64,000 nt of DNA from Herbidospora solisilvae (GTDB lineage: Bacteria; Actinomycetota; Actinomycetes; Streptosporangiales; Streptosporangiaceae): the NCBI RefSeq assembly GCF_009901565.1, contig NZ_WXEW01000004.1, positions 496,001 to 560,000 of the forward strand, read 5' to 3'. Under the pieces are notes generated by a model, which was not told the DNA's origin, made no database searches, and was given only the letters and a program-made list of their open reading frames with translations. This document shows positions 19,989 to 28,160 of the stretch, piece after piece. Position numbers and translations under genes: made by a program. Numbering within the stretch: the first letter of the stretch is position 1; each line of letters opens with the position of its first letter.

Positions 19989-21814
19989 GCCGTGTCTCCT
20001 GTTTCCGCTCGCGCCAGGTTGACGCCGCTGGCGATGATCCCGATGTGGCTGAACGCCTGCGGAAAGTTGCCCATGAATGCTCCCGTGGACGGGTCGATCT
20101 GCTCGGGCATCAGCCCGACCGGGCTGGCGCGGGCGCACAGCGACTCATACAGATTCCCGGCCCGCTCTCGATGGCCCTGCAGGATCAGGTTGTCGACCAG
20201 CCAGAAGCTGCACAGCAGGAAGGCGCCCTCGTCGCCGGGCAGGCCGTCGGGGGATTGTTCGTGCAGGTACCGGTAGAGCAGGCCGTCACCGGCCGACAGG
20301 CGTTCGGCGATGGCCGCGGTGGTGGCGGCCATGCGTGGATGGCCGGCGGGTACGACCTTGCGCAGCGGCAGCGCGAGCAGGCTGGCGTCCAGACCGCCGC
20401 CGCCGTCCAGGTGCTCGCTCAGGCACTGCGCCCGCTCGTCCCAGGACTGCTCCAAGATGAGCCGGCGCAGCTTGTCGGCGGTGGCCCGCCAGGTGGCGAT
20501 CGGCCCGGACATGCCGAGCCGCTCGCCGATGGCCGCGGCCCGGTCCAGGGCCACCTGGCACATCCCGGCCGAGTAGGTGAAGACCCGGCCTTCGCTGCGT
20601 ACCTCCCAGATGCCCTGATCCGGCTGCCGCCAGGTGCGCGCGGCGGCATCGGCCAGTTCCGCCAGACCGGACCACAGCGCCGGCTGGAGTTCGCGGCCGG
20701 GGAGCAGCCACTGGTCGGCGCAGTCCAGCACCTCGCCGTAGACGTCGTGCTGGCGCTGGTCGGCCGCGTCGTTGCCCCACCGCACCGGCGCCGAGCGCCG
20801 GTAGCCCTCCAGGTCCCCGTCATGAATCTCCTGGGGTACGGGGTCGCCGTCGAGGGTGTACATGATGCGCGGATGGCGGCTCTGCTCGAAGGCGTCCAGG
20901 ACCCAGCCGAGGAAGGCGTCGGCCTCCTCCTCGAAGCCGACCCGGCGCAACGCGAACACGGCGTATGCGGCGTCGCGGATCCAGGTGTAGCGGTAGTCCC
21001 AGTTGCGCACCCCGCCGATCGGCGCGGGCAGGGAGGAGGTGGGCGCCGCGACCAGTGAGCCGTTGCCCCAGTCGTCGCACAGCTTCAGCGTGATCACCGA
21101 GCGCCGGACCAGCGCTTCCTGCGGGCCGCGGTAGCTGCACCTGCGCATCCAGCGCTGCCAGGCCTCGGTGGTCTGTCGCAGCATCGCCTCGGGATCGAAC
21201 CGATGATGGCGGTGGATGCGGCCCCAGGACAGCACCAGATCGAGACGGTCGCCCTCCTGAAGGTCGTGCACGGTGTGCAGGCCGGTCAGCGGGCGGCTGG
21301 AGCGCAGATGCAGCCGCAGGTCGGGCCTCCGTGAGACGCGCACCTCCAGCCCGCTGTAAAGGGCCCGCGCCTGCCCGCCGCCGCGCGGCTCCAGCTCCGC
21401 CCGCAGGCGCACGGTTCCGGCCCGCACGACCGCGGATCGGACCAGCTCGCCCCGGCCGCCGCCCGCATCGTCGCTGAGGTCGGCGCCGGCCCGCAGAGCC
21501 AGCGCGTCGGTGATCCGGACCAGGCCGGTCGGGCCGCGGAGCTCGGTCACCAGCACCGCGGTGTCCGGCTCGTAGAACTGCCGGGCCTCGCGCAGGTCGT
21601 CCACAGTGAGCGTGAAGTGGCCGCCGCGCTCATGATCCAGTAGTCCGCACAGCAGGGGCTCGCTGTTGAAGCGAGGCAGGCACAGCCATGGGATCGAACC
21701 GTCCACGCCGACGAGCGCCGCCGTCGTGCCGTCGCCGATGAGGCCCAGGTCCTCCAGCGGCAGGTAGCCCTCCCGCCGGCGCACCGGGCGGAAGGGCGGA
21801 TCGAGATCGAGCAT
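19985..21814 (-). CDS. Glycoside hydrolase family 15 (trehalase/glucoamylase type)
   Basis: The 609-residue intracellular protein has no signal peptide. An N-terminal beta-sandwich (about 1-210, LIGDGTTAALVGVDGSIPWLCLPRF) precedes an (alpha/alpha)6 barrel. Conserved GH15 motifs include GGVRNWDYRYTWIRDAAY, DQGIWEVR with the general-acid Glu, and MPEQIDPSTGAFMGNFPQAFSHIG with the general-base Glu. Actinobacterial members of this architecture are often alpha,alpha-trehalases; glucoamylase or dextranase activity is possible. A GGAGGAGAAGG ribosome site precedes ATG 21814. Middle gene of the ADH-GH15-G6PDH unit. Confidence 0.93.
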   Translation of the reverse strand: MLDLDPPFRPVRRREGYLPLEDLGLIGDGTTAALVGVDGSIPWLCLPRFNSEPLLCGLLDHERGGHFTLTVDDLREARQFYEPDTAVLVTELRGPTGLVRITDALALRAGADLSDDAGGGRGELVRSAVVRAGTVRLRAELEPRGGGQARALYSGLEVRVSRRPDLRLHLRSSRPLTGLHTVHDLQEGDRLDLVLSWGRIHRHHRFDPEAMLRQTTEAWQRWMRRCSYRGPQEALVRRSVITLKLCDDWGNGSLVAAPTSSLPAPIGGVRNWDYRYTWIRDAAYAVFALRRVGFEEEADAFLGWVLDAFEQSRHPRIMYTLDGDPVPQEIHDGDLEGYRRSAPVRWGNDAADQRQHDVYGEVLDCADQWLLPGRELQPALWSGLAELADAAARTWRQPDQGIWEVRSEGRVFTYSAGMCQVALDRAAAIGERLGMSGPIATWRATADKLRRLILEQSWDERAQCLSEHLDGGGGLDASLLALPLRKVVPAGHPRMAATTAAIAERLSAGDGLLYRYLHEQSPDGLPGDEGAFLLCSFWLVDNLILQGHRERAGNLYESLCARASPVGLMPEQIDPSTGAFMGNFPQAFSHIGIIASGVNLARAETGDTA

Positions 21815-21913
21815 GCCTGGCCTTCTCCTCCGTGCTGACGCGCGCCGGGGCAGGTGGCGCTCCTGGCGGGCGGACGTCGCCGTTGTCCGTCACTGGACGA
21901 TGATCCGCTTCCG

Positions 21914-22966
21914 TCACGAGAAGGTGATCAGCACCTTCACCATGTCCTCGAGTTTCTTGTCCGAGACCTCGAAAGCGCGCTCCATCTCGTCGAAGCGAAA
22001 CGTGTGGGTGGTCATGTGCGTGGGATCGAGCCGCTTGCTCTCCAGGACGCGAAGCAGCCGCTCCATGCGCAGCCGGCCGCCCGGGCAGAGGCCGGTCGTG
22101 ATTGTCTTGTCGGCCATCCCGACGCCCCACTCGATGCGGGGGATGCGCACGAACTCGCCTTCTCCGTAGTAGCCGGTGTTGGACACCGTCCCACCCGGTT
22201 TGGTGATCTTGATGGCGGTCTGGAAGGTGACGTCCGCGCCGAGGGCTTCGATGGCGGTGTCGACGCCCTGCCCCTGAGTCAGGTCGAGGACGCGCTCGAC
22301 GACGTCCTCGCTGGTGAAGTCCACGATTTCGTCGGCGCCGTAGCCGCGGGCCAGCTTTTGCCGGCTGGGCAGCGATTCGACCCCGACGACCAGGCCGGCG
22401 CCGCGCAGCTTGGCGCCCGCGGTGGCCATCAGGCCCACCGGGCCCTGGGCGAGCACGGCGACCGTCCCGCCGATGGGGATGTTGCCGTTCTCCGCGCCCA
22501 TGAACCCGGTCGAGAGCATGTCGGCGCAGTAGACCGCCATCTCGTCGGGGACGCCGTCGGGGATCTTCGCCAGGTTGGCGTCGGCCTCATTAACGTGGAA
22601 GTACTCGGCGAATACCCCGTCCTTGGAATTGGCGAACTTGAACCCCCCGAGCGGCCCGCCGGACTGCGACGGATGACCGTTCTGGGAGGCGAGATCGCCC
22701 CAGTCGGGAGTGATGGCGCCGACCAGCACCCGGTCGCCTGGCCGGAAGGACTTCACCTCGTCGCCCACCTCGTGCACCACGCCGACGCCCTCGTGGCCGA
22801 GCGTCAGGTTCTCTCGCGGCCCGATGCCGCCGTTGACGGTGTGGGAGTCCGACGTGCAGATCAGGGCGGTGGTCGTCCGTACGACGGCGTCGAGCGGGCC
22901 CGGTCGCGGAACAGGCTTTTCCATGAAACCGACGTGTCCGATCTCCTTCATCACGAAGGTTTTCAT
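21914..22966 (-). CDS. Zinc-dependent secondary-alcohol dehydrogenase
   Basis: The 350-residue protein is strikingly close to the thermophilic NADP-isopropanol dehydrogenase family (Thermoanaerobacter ADH). Shared blocks are GPLDAVVR..CTSDSHT, LGHEGVGVV, AITPDWGD, GVFAEYFHVNEADANLA and LCPGGRLRMERLL. The three catalytic zinc ligands Cys (CTSD), His (GHE) and Asp (CADMLSTGF) are present; the structural-zinc cysteine loop is absent, as in that family. In the coenzyme loop, Glu and Leu replace the Gly and Arg that bind the NADP phosphate, which suggests NAD use. First gene of the island operon, 99 bases upstream of the GH15 gene. Confidence 0.9.
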   Translation of the reverse strand: MKTFVMKEIGHVGFMEKPVPRPGPLDAVVRTTTALICTSDSHTVNGGIGPRENLTLGHEGVGVVHEVGDEVKSFRPGDRVLVGAITPDWGDLASQNGHPSQSGGPLGGFKFANSKDGVFAEYFHVNEADANLAKIPDGVPDEMAVYCADMLSTGFMGAENGNIPIGGTVAVLAQGPVGLMATAGAKLRGAGLVVGVESLPSRQKLARGYGADEIVDFTSEDVVERVLDLTQGQGVDTAIEALGADVTFQTAIKITKPGGTVSNTGYYGEGEFVRIPRIEWGVGMADKTITTGLCPGGRLRMERLLRVLESKRLDPTHMTTHTFRFDEMERAFEVSDKKLEDMVKVLITFS

Positions 22967-23281
22967 GGTGCCCCCAGTCATTCTTGGATCGCTTTCCGAT
23001 GCGCCGCCGGCGCTGCTAAGGGGCCGCAGAGTCGGCGCGTATGGCGCGTCGGCTCGGTGACGAAGGCGGCGCACCACCCCCGATTCGGCGCCGCCCCTGA
23101 GGTGCCTACCCGCGCGGTCTCATCGCTTAACGTCGTGATGGTGAAGGCCGGAGGGCGAAGGCGGGCCTCGACGACGGGTGCCGGGTTCGGGGCCTTCGTC
23201 GCCAGGAACGCTCCAGGGCCGGCCGATGCCGCGGTACCCCTCCACCGGGAATCTTGAACGCCGGTGTCGCTTGGCAGTGGG
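22967..23281. other. Non-coding stretch upstream of the alcohol dehydrogenase
   Basis: These 315 bases contain no convincing gene. They should hold the promoter of the ADH-GH15-G6PDH unit and the end of the lipoprotein transcript. No clear -10/-35 pair or terminator was recognised. Confidence 0.5.
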
Positions 23282-23851
23282 TCAGCTGGGACCGGCGGTG
23301 GGGGTGGATGACCCGGCTCCGCGTGACAGCGGCAGGACCGGGATGCGCAAGGTGATCGTGCCGGTGGACAAGCGGAAGCTGACGTCGATCGGAGTGGCGC
23401 CGAGCGGGCGGTGGATGTCGAGGAGTTCCAGGTGCGGACGGTTCTGTCCTTCTTGCAGAGAAAGTGTGGCACGGGCGGGGATCGTCACGTTGACGGCCTG
23501 TCGGGGAGCACCCGGGCTCGCGCGGTAGACGACGCGTTCGGCGTGCACGGTGCTGACGCCGTCGAGTTTCTGGGGTGTGTCGCTGTTGTTGACCAGGGTC
23601 AGGTAGAGGCCCAGGTCGTCACCGGCTTTCTGCTCGCTCATGGGTGGGGCCAGGATGTGGACGTGCACCAGTCGCATCGGGCCGACCTGCCCGTCGACCA
23701 GGCCCTCCCGTCCGTGGGTGGCTTGGGGGAGAGACGGCTGGCGCCGACCGGGGTTGCAGGCCGGGAGCAGCGGCAGCAGACAGGCCGCCATCAGGAAGGC
23801 GAGCGTTGCTCGCCACGTCCTGACCGGCATGTCCGTGGATGATGTCCTCAT
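23282..23851 (-). CDS. Lipoprotein with PCu(A)C-like copper-chaperone fold
   Basis: The 189-residue protein begins at ATG 23851 after AGGGAAA. It has a long signal ending in lipobox LPAC (Cys near 32). The mature domain (about 60-170) resembles periplasmic PCu(A)C copper chaperones: GLYLTLVNNSDTP, then TVHAERVVY, IPARATLSLQEG..HLELLDIHRPL and a closing beta-strand. Family members bind Cu(I) through an H(M)x10Mx21HxM motif. Here the HLE segment keeps a His but the paired Met residues are not evident, so copper binding may be lost. Other possible members are generic actinobacterial lipoproteins of the same fold. Confidence 0.7.
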   Translation of the reverse strand: MRTSSTDMPVRTWRATLAFLMAACLLPLLPACNPGRRQPSLPQATHGREGLVDGQVGPMRLVHVHILAPPMSEQKAGDDLGLYLTLVNNSDTPQKLDGVSTVHAERVVYRASPGAPRQAVNVTIPARATLSLQEGQNRPHLELLDIHRPLGATPIDVSFRLSTGTITLRIPVLPLSRGAGSSTPTAGPS

Positions 23852-24169
23852 ATCGTTGCTTTCCCTGTGATGCGCGGCTGTTCTGGTCAGCTCGTTCACC
23901 GCGCAGGACCAACCGTGAGCTGCGAAGACCGGGTTCAGTGGGTCGCACCCGGGGCCGCTGTCGCGAACGCCGCCTGCAGAGAGTCGACCGCAGGCACGAT
24001 GTACCCACATCCAGGGTGGCTATCTCACTACGCCGCCTCGCGGCACATCAGCCACCGAATGCACAGGATGACGTCGGGAGGTGCTGGGCGCACCGCCCGG
24101 TACGCCCCGCCATGTGCCCGCGGCCGCCAGATCAGCTGACCGCGTGCCCGGTGTCGTCCCGCCTCATGG

Positions 24170-24336
24170 CTGCTCCTCTGATCGAAGAGTGCCGCGAACG
24201 CGCGCCGCGCCAGCCCGCCCCGGTGCGGAATCGCCACAGGATCCCGTTGAACTGATCACCCACCCGCCCGGGTAGCGGCCCGGTGGCCGCCACCGGCAGA
24301 AACGGCTCGATCAACGCCCACGCGGCATCGTCACGT
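24170..24336 (-). pseudogene. Decayed IS5-type transposase fragment
   Basis: The minus strand reads DDAAWALIEPFLP, then GRVGDQFNGILWRFRTGAGWR, the characteristic N-terminus of IS5-family (DUF4096) transposases (helix-turn-helix region before the DDE domain). The similarity dissolves after the GWR. No terminal inverted repeats were identified. It is the right border of the accessory island and a sign of past transposition. Confidence 0.75.
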
Positions 24337-24417
24337 CAAAACGCGCCACATCCGGGTTCCATCAGCCACGGCCAGCCCACCACCGGCTCACACCAAGATC
24401 CGAACCCCGAACAGCTC

Positions 24418-25074
24418 CTAGGGGGCCAGTGCCGCCGTGACGTAGTAGGCCACCCCGTAGGGCGCGCCCGAGTAGAGCGACGTGAAGGGCCAAGCGGGCA
24501 GGGTCTGGAAGGCCGCACGTCCCGCCGCCCACATCTCGGCCGCCTCGCCGGGGTCGAGCTCGACGGTGCGGCCCCCGGCGAGGGCCGCCTCTAGCCGTTC
24601 GGAGTAGGCCGCCGCGCCGGGGTGCAGGTAGCCGGGCGACTTCTCGGTCAGCCGGGCCGAGCCGTCGCCCATGACGAGCAGCGCCACCCGCGGGGCCAGC
24701 GCCGCCACGCGTTCGCCGACGGCGCGGCAGCCGTCGGGAGGGGTGTCGTGGCGGAGGGATTCGAGGTGGAGCGGCACTTCGGAGGCGGACGACAACCACC
24801 GCCCGATCGTGAGCGACAGCGGCAGGACCGGTGTCCCGCTCCCCACGGTCACGTCGCCGCCCCACGGCCGCAGCGTCCCGGCGGCGGACGGCGGATGGAC
24901 CCGCCCGTCATCGGCGCCGCCGACGATCGCCAGGAGGTCGGGAGAGGCGGAGTGGAGCACCGCCACGGCCTCGGCGCAGGCGGCCCGCAGGTCGTCGAGC
25001 TCGGCCGCCGCCCCTCCCGCCAGGGAGGGAACGATCAGCGGTGGATTCGGGCACACGGCGGCGGCGACGAGCAC
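24418..25074 (-). CDS. Class III extradiol dioxygenase LigB-like protein
   Basis: The 218-residue protein starts at a GTG (25074). The pattern VAAAVCPNPPLIVPSLAG at the N-terminus and VALLVMGDGSARLTEKSPGYLHP in the middle is shared by a conserved actinobacterial family classed with LigB/AMMECR1-linked extradiol dioxygenases. It commonly sits next to miaB. A typical iron-binding 2-His-1-Glu set is not obvious, so catalysis is unproven. It resumes core synteny after the island. Confidence 0.8.
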   Translation of the reverse strand: MLVAAAVCPNPPLIVPSLAGGAAAELDDLRAACAEAVAVLHSASPDLLAIVGGADDGRVHPPSAAGTLRPWGGDVTVGSGTPVLPLSLTIGRWLSSASEVPLHLESLRHDTPPDGCRAVGERVAALAPRVALLVMGDGSARLTEKSPGYLHPGAAAYSERLEAALAGGRTVELDPGEAAEMWAAGRAAFQTLPAWPFTSLYSGAPYGVAYYVTAALAP

Positions 25075-25122
25075 CGCCTCAGCGTATCCACCGCTGATCC
25101 GTCCTTCGTCCCCCGAATCGGC

Positions 25123-25629
25123 CTAGTAGCCGCCGATCGGCTCGCCGGGCTCGACCGCGCCCGCGTCGCCGCCGCGGTCGATCGCGTCGGGGTCGTCCTG
25201 CGCCGACTGGGTCGGCCTCGTCGCCGGCTTCTTGGTGGGCTGGGTCGCGGGCTTGTCCTGGCCGCTGTTGCCTCCGCTGCCCTGCTCCTCCCGGGCCGGC
25301 GCGTCGCCGGAGGCCACGCCGGTGTCCACCTGGGTGTCGTCCTGGACGTCCTCCTGCACGGCGGGCGCCTGGCCGTCGTCGGCCACGGCCTCCTCCTGCG
25401 GCGACTCCGCCTCAGTGGTCTCCACCACGTCGGCGTCGGCCGCCGGGGGCGCGGCCGAGGTCGCCGCGGGGGCGGGGGCCGGAGAGGTCGAGCCGCTGTT
25501 GAGGGCGACGCCGATGCCGGCGCCGCCGACGACCGCCACCAGCACGCCGGCGACGATCGCGATCGTCCTGGTGTTGCCGCCTGATCGTGCGCGGCCCGGC
25601 GGAGGCGCCTTTCGCGCGGATCGGTTCAT
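25123..25629 (-). CDS. Membrane-anchored low-complexity protein
   Basis: This 168-residue protein has a short basic cytoplasmic start (1-22) and one transmembrane helix (about 23-44, IAIVAGVLVAVVGGAGIGV). An extracellular tail rich in Pro, Ala, Asp, Glu, Gln and Thr follows, with no recognisable domain and presumably disordered. It may act as a cell-wall spacer or be regulatory. Function unknown. Confidence 0.7.
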   Translation of the reverse strand: MNRSARKAPPPGRARSGGNTRTIAIVAGVLVAVVGGAGIGVALNSGSTSPAPAPAATSAAPPAADADVVETTEAESPQEEAVADDGQAPAVQEDVQDDTQVDTGVASGDAPAREEQGSGGNSGQDKPATQPTKKPATRPTQSAQDDPDAIDRGGDAGAVEPGEPIGGY

Positions 25630-25720
25630 GAGGGTGACTCCATGCTGCTTGGTTGAGGGTGCCCAGCAGCCTAACGAGAAACCCGAAATCCAGGCTCATA
25701 AATGCCGATATAGGCACAAA

Positions 25721-26365
25721 TCAGCGGTATCCGAAGTCCTGCGTCCACCATGGCCCGTCGACGCCCTGCTTCAGGCCGACCCCGATGGCCTCCAGGTCGC
25801 AGTTGACGATGTTGGCCCGGTGGCCGGGGCTGTCGAGCCATGCCTGCACGACCTGCCGGGGGGTGGTCTGACCTCGGGCGATGTTCTCGGCGGCGGGGTA
25901 GTCGTAACCCGCCGCCTCGATGCGGTCCCACGGCGAGCGGCCGTCGAGGGAGTCGTGGCTGAAGTAGTCGCGGGCGGCCATGTCGGCCGAGTGGAGGCGG
26001 GCCGCCCGGCGGAGCCGTTCGTCGATGCGCAGCGGCTCGCACCCCTCGGCCCGGCGGGCCACGTTGGTCAGCCGGGCCACCTCGTCTTCGGCGGTCTTCA
26101 GCGCGTTCGCCGGAGCCGTGGCGGCGACCGGAGCGGCCCCGGCGCGTTCCCTGGTCGTCTTGCGGGCGGGCCTGTTGGTCTTCACCCGGACCGTGGGCTT
26201 CTGCTTCGGCGGCTTCGGGGTGGCCTCCGGGCTCGGCACCGTGTAGGAGTCGACCGGCACGGGAGGCTCGCTGGCCATGTCGAACGCCCCGGTCTGCCCG
26301 CTCCCGCAGGCGGTCAGGAGCGCGGGCACCAGAAAAAGCCAGCCACGCTGCCGGAACGAGGGCAT
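25721..26365 (-). CDS. CAP/SCP-domain lipoprotein
   Basis: This 214-residue secreted protein has lipobox LTAC (Cys 20), a Pro/Lys/Arg-rich linker, and a C-terminal CAP (cysteine-rich secretory, PR-1-like) domain from about residue 95. Signature pieces are NVARRAEGCEPL, DYFSHDSLDGRSPWDRI, AENIARGQTTPRQVVQAWLDSPGHRANIVN and the final WWTQDFGYR. The CAP His and Glu cavity residues appear present. Bacterial CAP proteins are extracytoplasmic and their biochemical role is mostly unknown. Confidence 0.92.
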   Translation of the reverse strand: MPSFRQRGWLFLVPALLTACGSGQTGAFDMASEPPVPVDSYTVPSPEATPKPPKQKPTVRVKTNRPARKTTRERAGAAPVAATAPANALKTAEDEVARLTNVARRAEGCEPLRIDERLRRAARLHSADMAARDYFSHDSLDGRSPWDRIEAAGYDYPAAENIARGQTTPRQVVQAWLDSPGHRANIVNCDLEAIGVGLKQGVDGPWWTQDFGYR

Positions 26366-26378
26366 CCGGGACCTTCCT

Positions 26379-26403
26379 GTGTCACTCAGCGAACGGGTGA
26401 CAC
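26379..26403. promoter_or_regulatory. Inverted repeat in leader of the CAP lipoprotein gene
   Basis: GTGTCAC and GTGACAC form perfect 7-base arms around an 11-base spacer, 14 bases upstream of the CAP gene start. It could fold as an RNA hairpin near the ribosome site or serve as an operator. Confidence 0.3.
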
Positions 26404-26588
26404 ACTAATCCCAGTAACGATTTCGGCGCTCGCGAATCACGAAAGAATCACGACATCTCGCCTCGTGTCGCAGCAGGCGACAAACCCCTACTTTCCGTTA
26501 CGGCTCCGCCTACCCCGGCCCCGGCCGCCGACCCCGGCCCGCGCCGCGTCCGGCGCCGACCGGCCGCTCCCGGCGCGGCGCGCGACGG

Positions 26589-28067
26589 CTAGGAGACCTC
26601 GCATCCCGAGACGACCGGCAGCGGCGCCGGCCGCCCGATCGTCGGCATGCCGAGGCTGACCCCCTTGGCGGCGGGACGTCCCTGCCGGGCCTCCCACGCG
26701 TCGCCCGAGCGGGTGCGGCGGACGCCGACGACCTTGTCGGCCACCAGGTGGTGGGGGGCGGCGTAGGTCACCTCGGCGGTGACGACGTCGCCGGGGCGGG
26801 CATCGGCCCAGGCCACGTGGACCAGCCGGTTGTCAGGCGCGCGGCCCGACAGGCGCCGGGTGGCGTCGTCTTTCCGGCCCTCGCCCTCGGCGATCAGGAC
26901 CTCGACGACCCGCCCGGTCTGCTTCCTGTTCTCGGCCCAGGCGATCTCCTCCTGGACCTCGATGAGCCGGTCGTAGCGCTCGCGGACGACCTCCTTCGGC
27001 ACCTGGTCGGGCATGGTCGCGGCCGGGGTGCCGGGGCGGATCGAGTACTGGAAGGTGAAGGCGTTGGCGAACCGCGACTCGCGCACCACGTCGAGCGTGG
27101 CCTGGAAGTCGTCTTCGGTCTCGCCGGGGAAGCCGACGATGATGTCGGTCGAGATGGCGGCGTCGGGCATCGCGGCGCGGACCCGGGAGATGATCCCGAG
27201 GTACTTCTCGGCCCGGTAGGAGCGGCGCATCGCCTTCAGCACCCGGTCGGACCCCGACTGGAGCGGCATGTGGAGCTGGTGCATCACGTTGGGGGTCTCG
27301 GCCATGGCCGCGATCACGTCGTCGGTGAAGGCGGCGGGGTGGGGCGAGGTGAACCTGACCCGCTCCAGGCCCTCGACGTCGCCGCAGGCGCGCAGCAGCT
27401 TGCCGAAGGCGAGCCGGTCGCCGAACTCGACGCCGTAGGTGTTCACGTTCTGCCCGAGGAGGGTGACCTCCATGACGCCCTGGTCGACCAGGGCCCGGAT
27501 CTCGCCCAGGATGTCGCCGGGGCGGCGGTCCTTCTCCTTGCCGCGCAGAGCGGGCACGATGCAGAAGGTGCAGGTGTTGTTGCAGCCCACCGAGATGGCG
27601 ACCCACGCGGCGTAGGCCGACTCGCGCTTGGTCGGGAGGGTCGACGGGAAGACCGACAACGACTCCTCCAGCTCGACCTGCGACTCCTGCGCGATGCGGG
27701 CGCGTTCGAGGAGGACCGGCAGGGAGCCGATGTTGTGGGTGCCGAAGACCACGTCGACCCACGGCGCGCGGCGCACGATCTCGCCCTGGTCCTTCTGGGC
27801 CAGGCAGCCGCCGACGGCGATCTGCATGCCCTCGCGGGCGGCCTTGACCGGGCGCAGGTGGCCGAGGTTGCCGTAGAGGCGGTTGTCGGCGTTCTCGCGC
27901 ACGGCGCAGGTGTTGAACACGACCACGTCGGGGGTCTCGCCCTCGGGCGCGCGTACGTAGCCGGCGTCTTCGAGCAGGCCGGAGAGGCGCTCGGAGTCGT
28001 GGACGTTCATCTGGCACCCGTAGGTCCGTACTTCGTACGTGCGGGTGCTCTCCTCTGTCGCAGTCAT
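26589..28067 (-). CDS. miaB: tRNA-2-methylthio-N6-dimethylallyladenosine synthase
   Basis: This 492-residue radical-SAM methylthiotransferase acts on MiaA-modified A37. The UPF0004 domain has the three auxiliary-cluster cysteines (Cys 18, 54 and 88). The radical-SAM motif [10 protein letters not shown] provides Cys 162, 166 and 169. A TRAM domain spans about 385-450. The chosen ATG at 28067 gives the family N-terminus ([11 protein letters not shown]); the frame stays open far upstream only because of base composition. The C-terminal 40 residues are an actinobacterial extension. Confidence 0.96.
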   Translation of the reverse strand: MTATEESTRTYEVRTYGCQMNVHDSERLSGLLEDAGYVRAPEGETPDVVVFNTCAVRENADNRLYGNLGHLRPVKAAREGMQIAVGGCLAQKDQGEIVRRAPWVDVVFGTHNIGSLPVLLERARIAQESQVELEESLSVFPSTLPTKRESAYAAWVAISVGCNNTCTFCIVPALRGKEKDRRPGDILGEIRALVDQGVMEVTLLGQNVNTYGVEFGDRLAFGKLLRACGDVEGLERVRFTSPHPAAFTDDVIAAMAETPNVMHQLHMPLQSGSDRVLKAMRRSYRAEKYLGIISRVRAAMPDAAISTDIIVGFPGETEDDFQATLDVVRESRFANAFTFQYSIRPGTPAATMPDQVPKEVVRERYDRLIEVQEEIAWAENRKQTGRVVEVLIAEGEGRKDDATRRLSGRAPDNRLVHVAWADARPGDVVTAEVTYAAPHHLVADKVVGVRRTRSGDAWEARQGRPAAKGVSLGMPTIGRPAPLPVVSGCEVS

Positions 28068-28160
28068 CTCAATCCACAAGCGTAGGCGCTTCCGCGAGCC
28101 CGCTGAGCCCGGGACAATGTCCCGGTTGTCCGGGCATCGCCGTCTATATCCTGACGTGCG

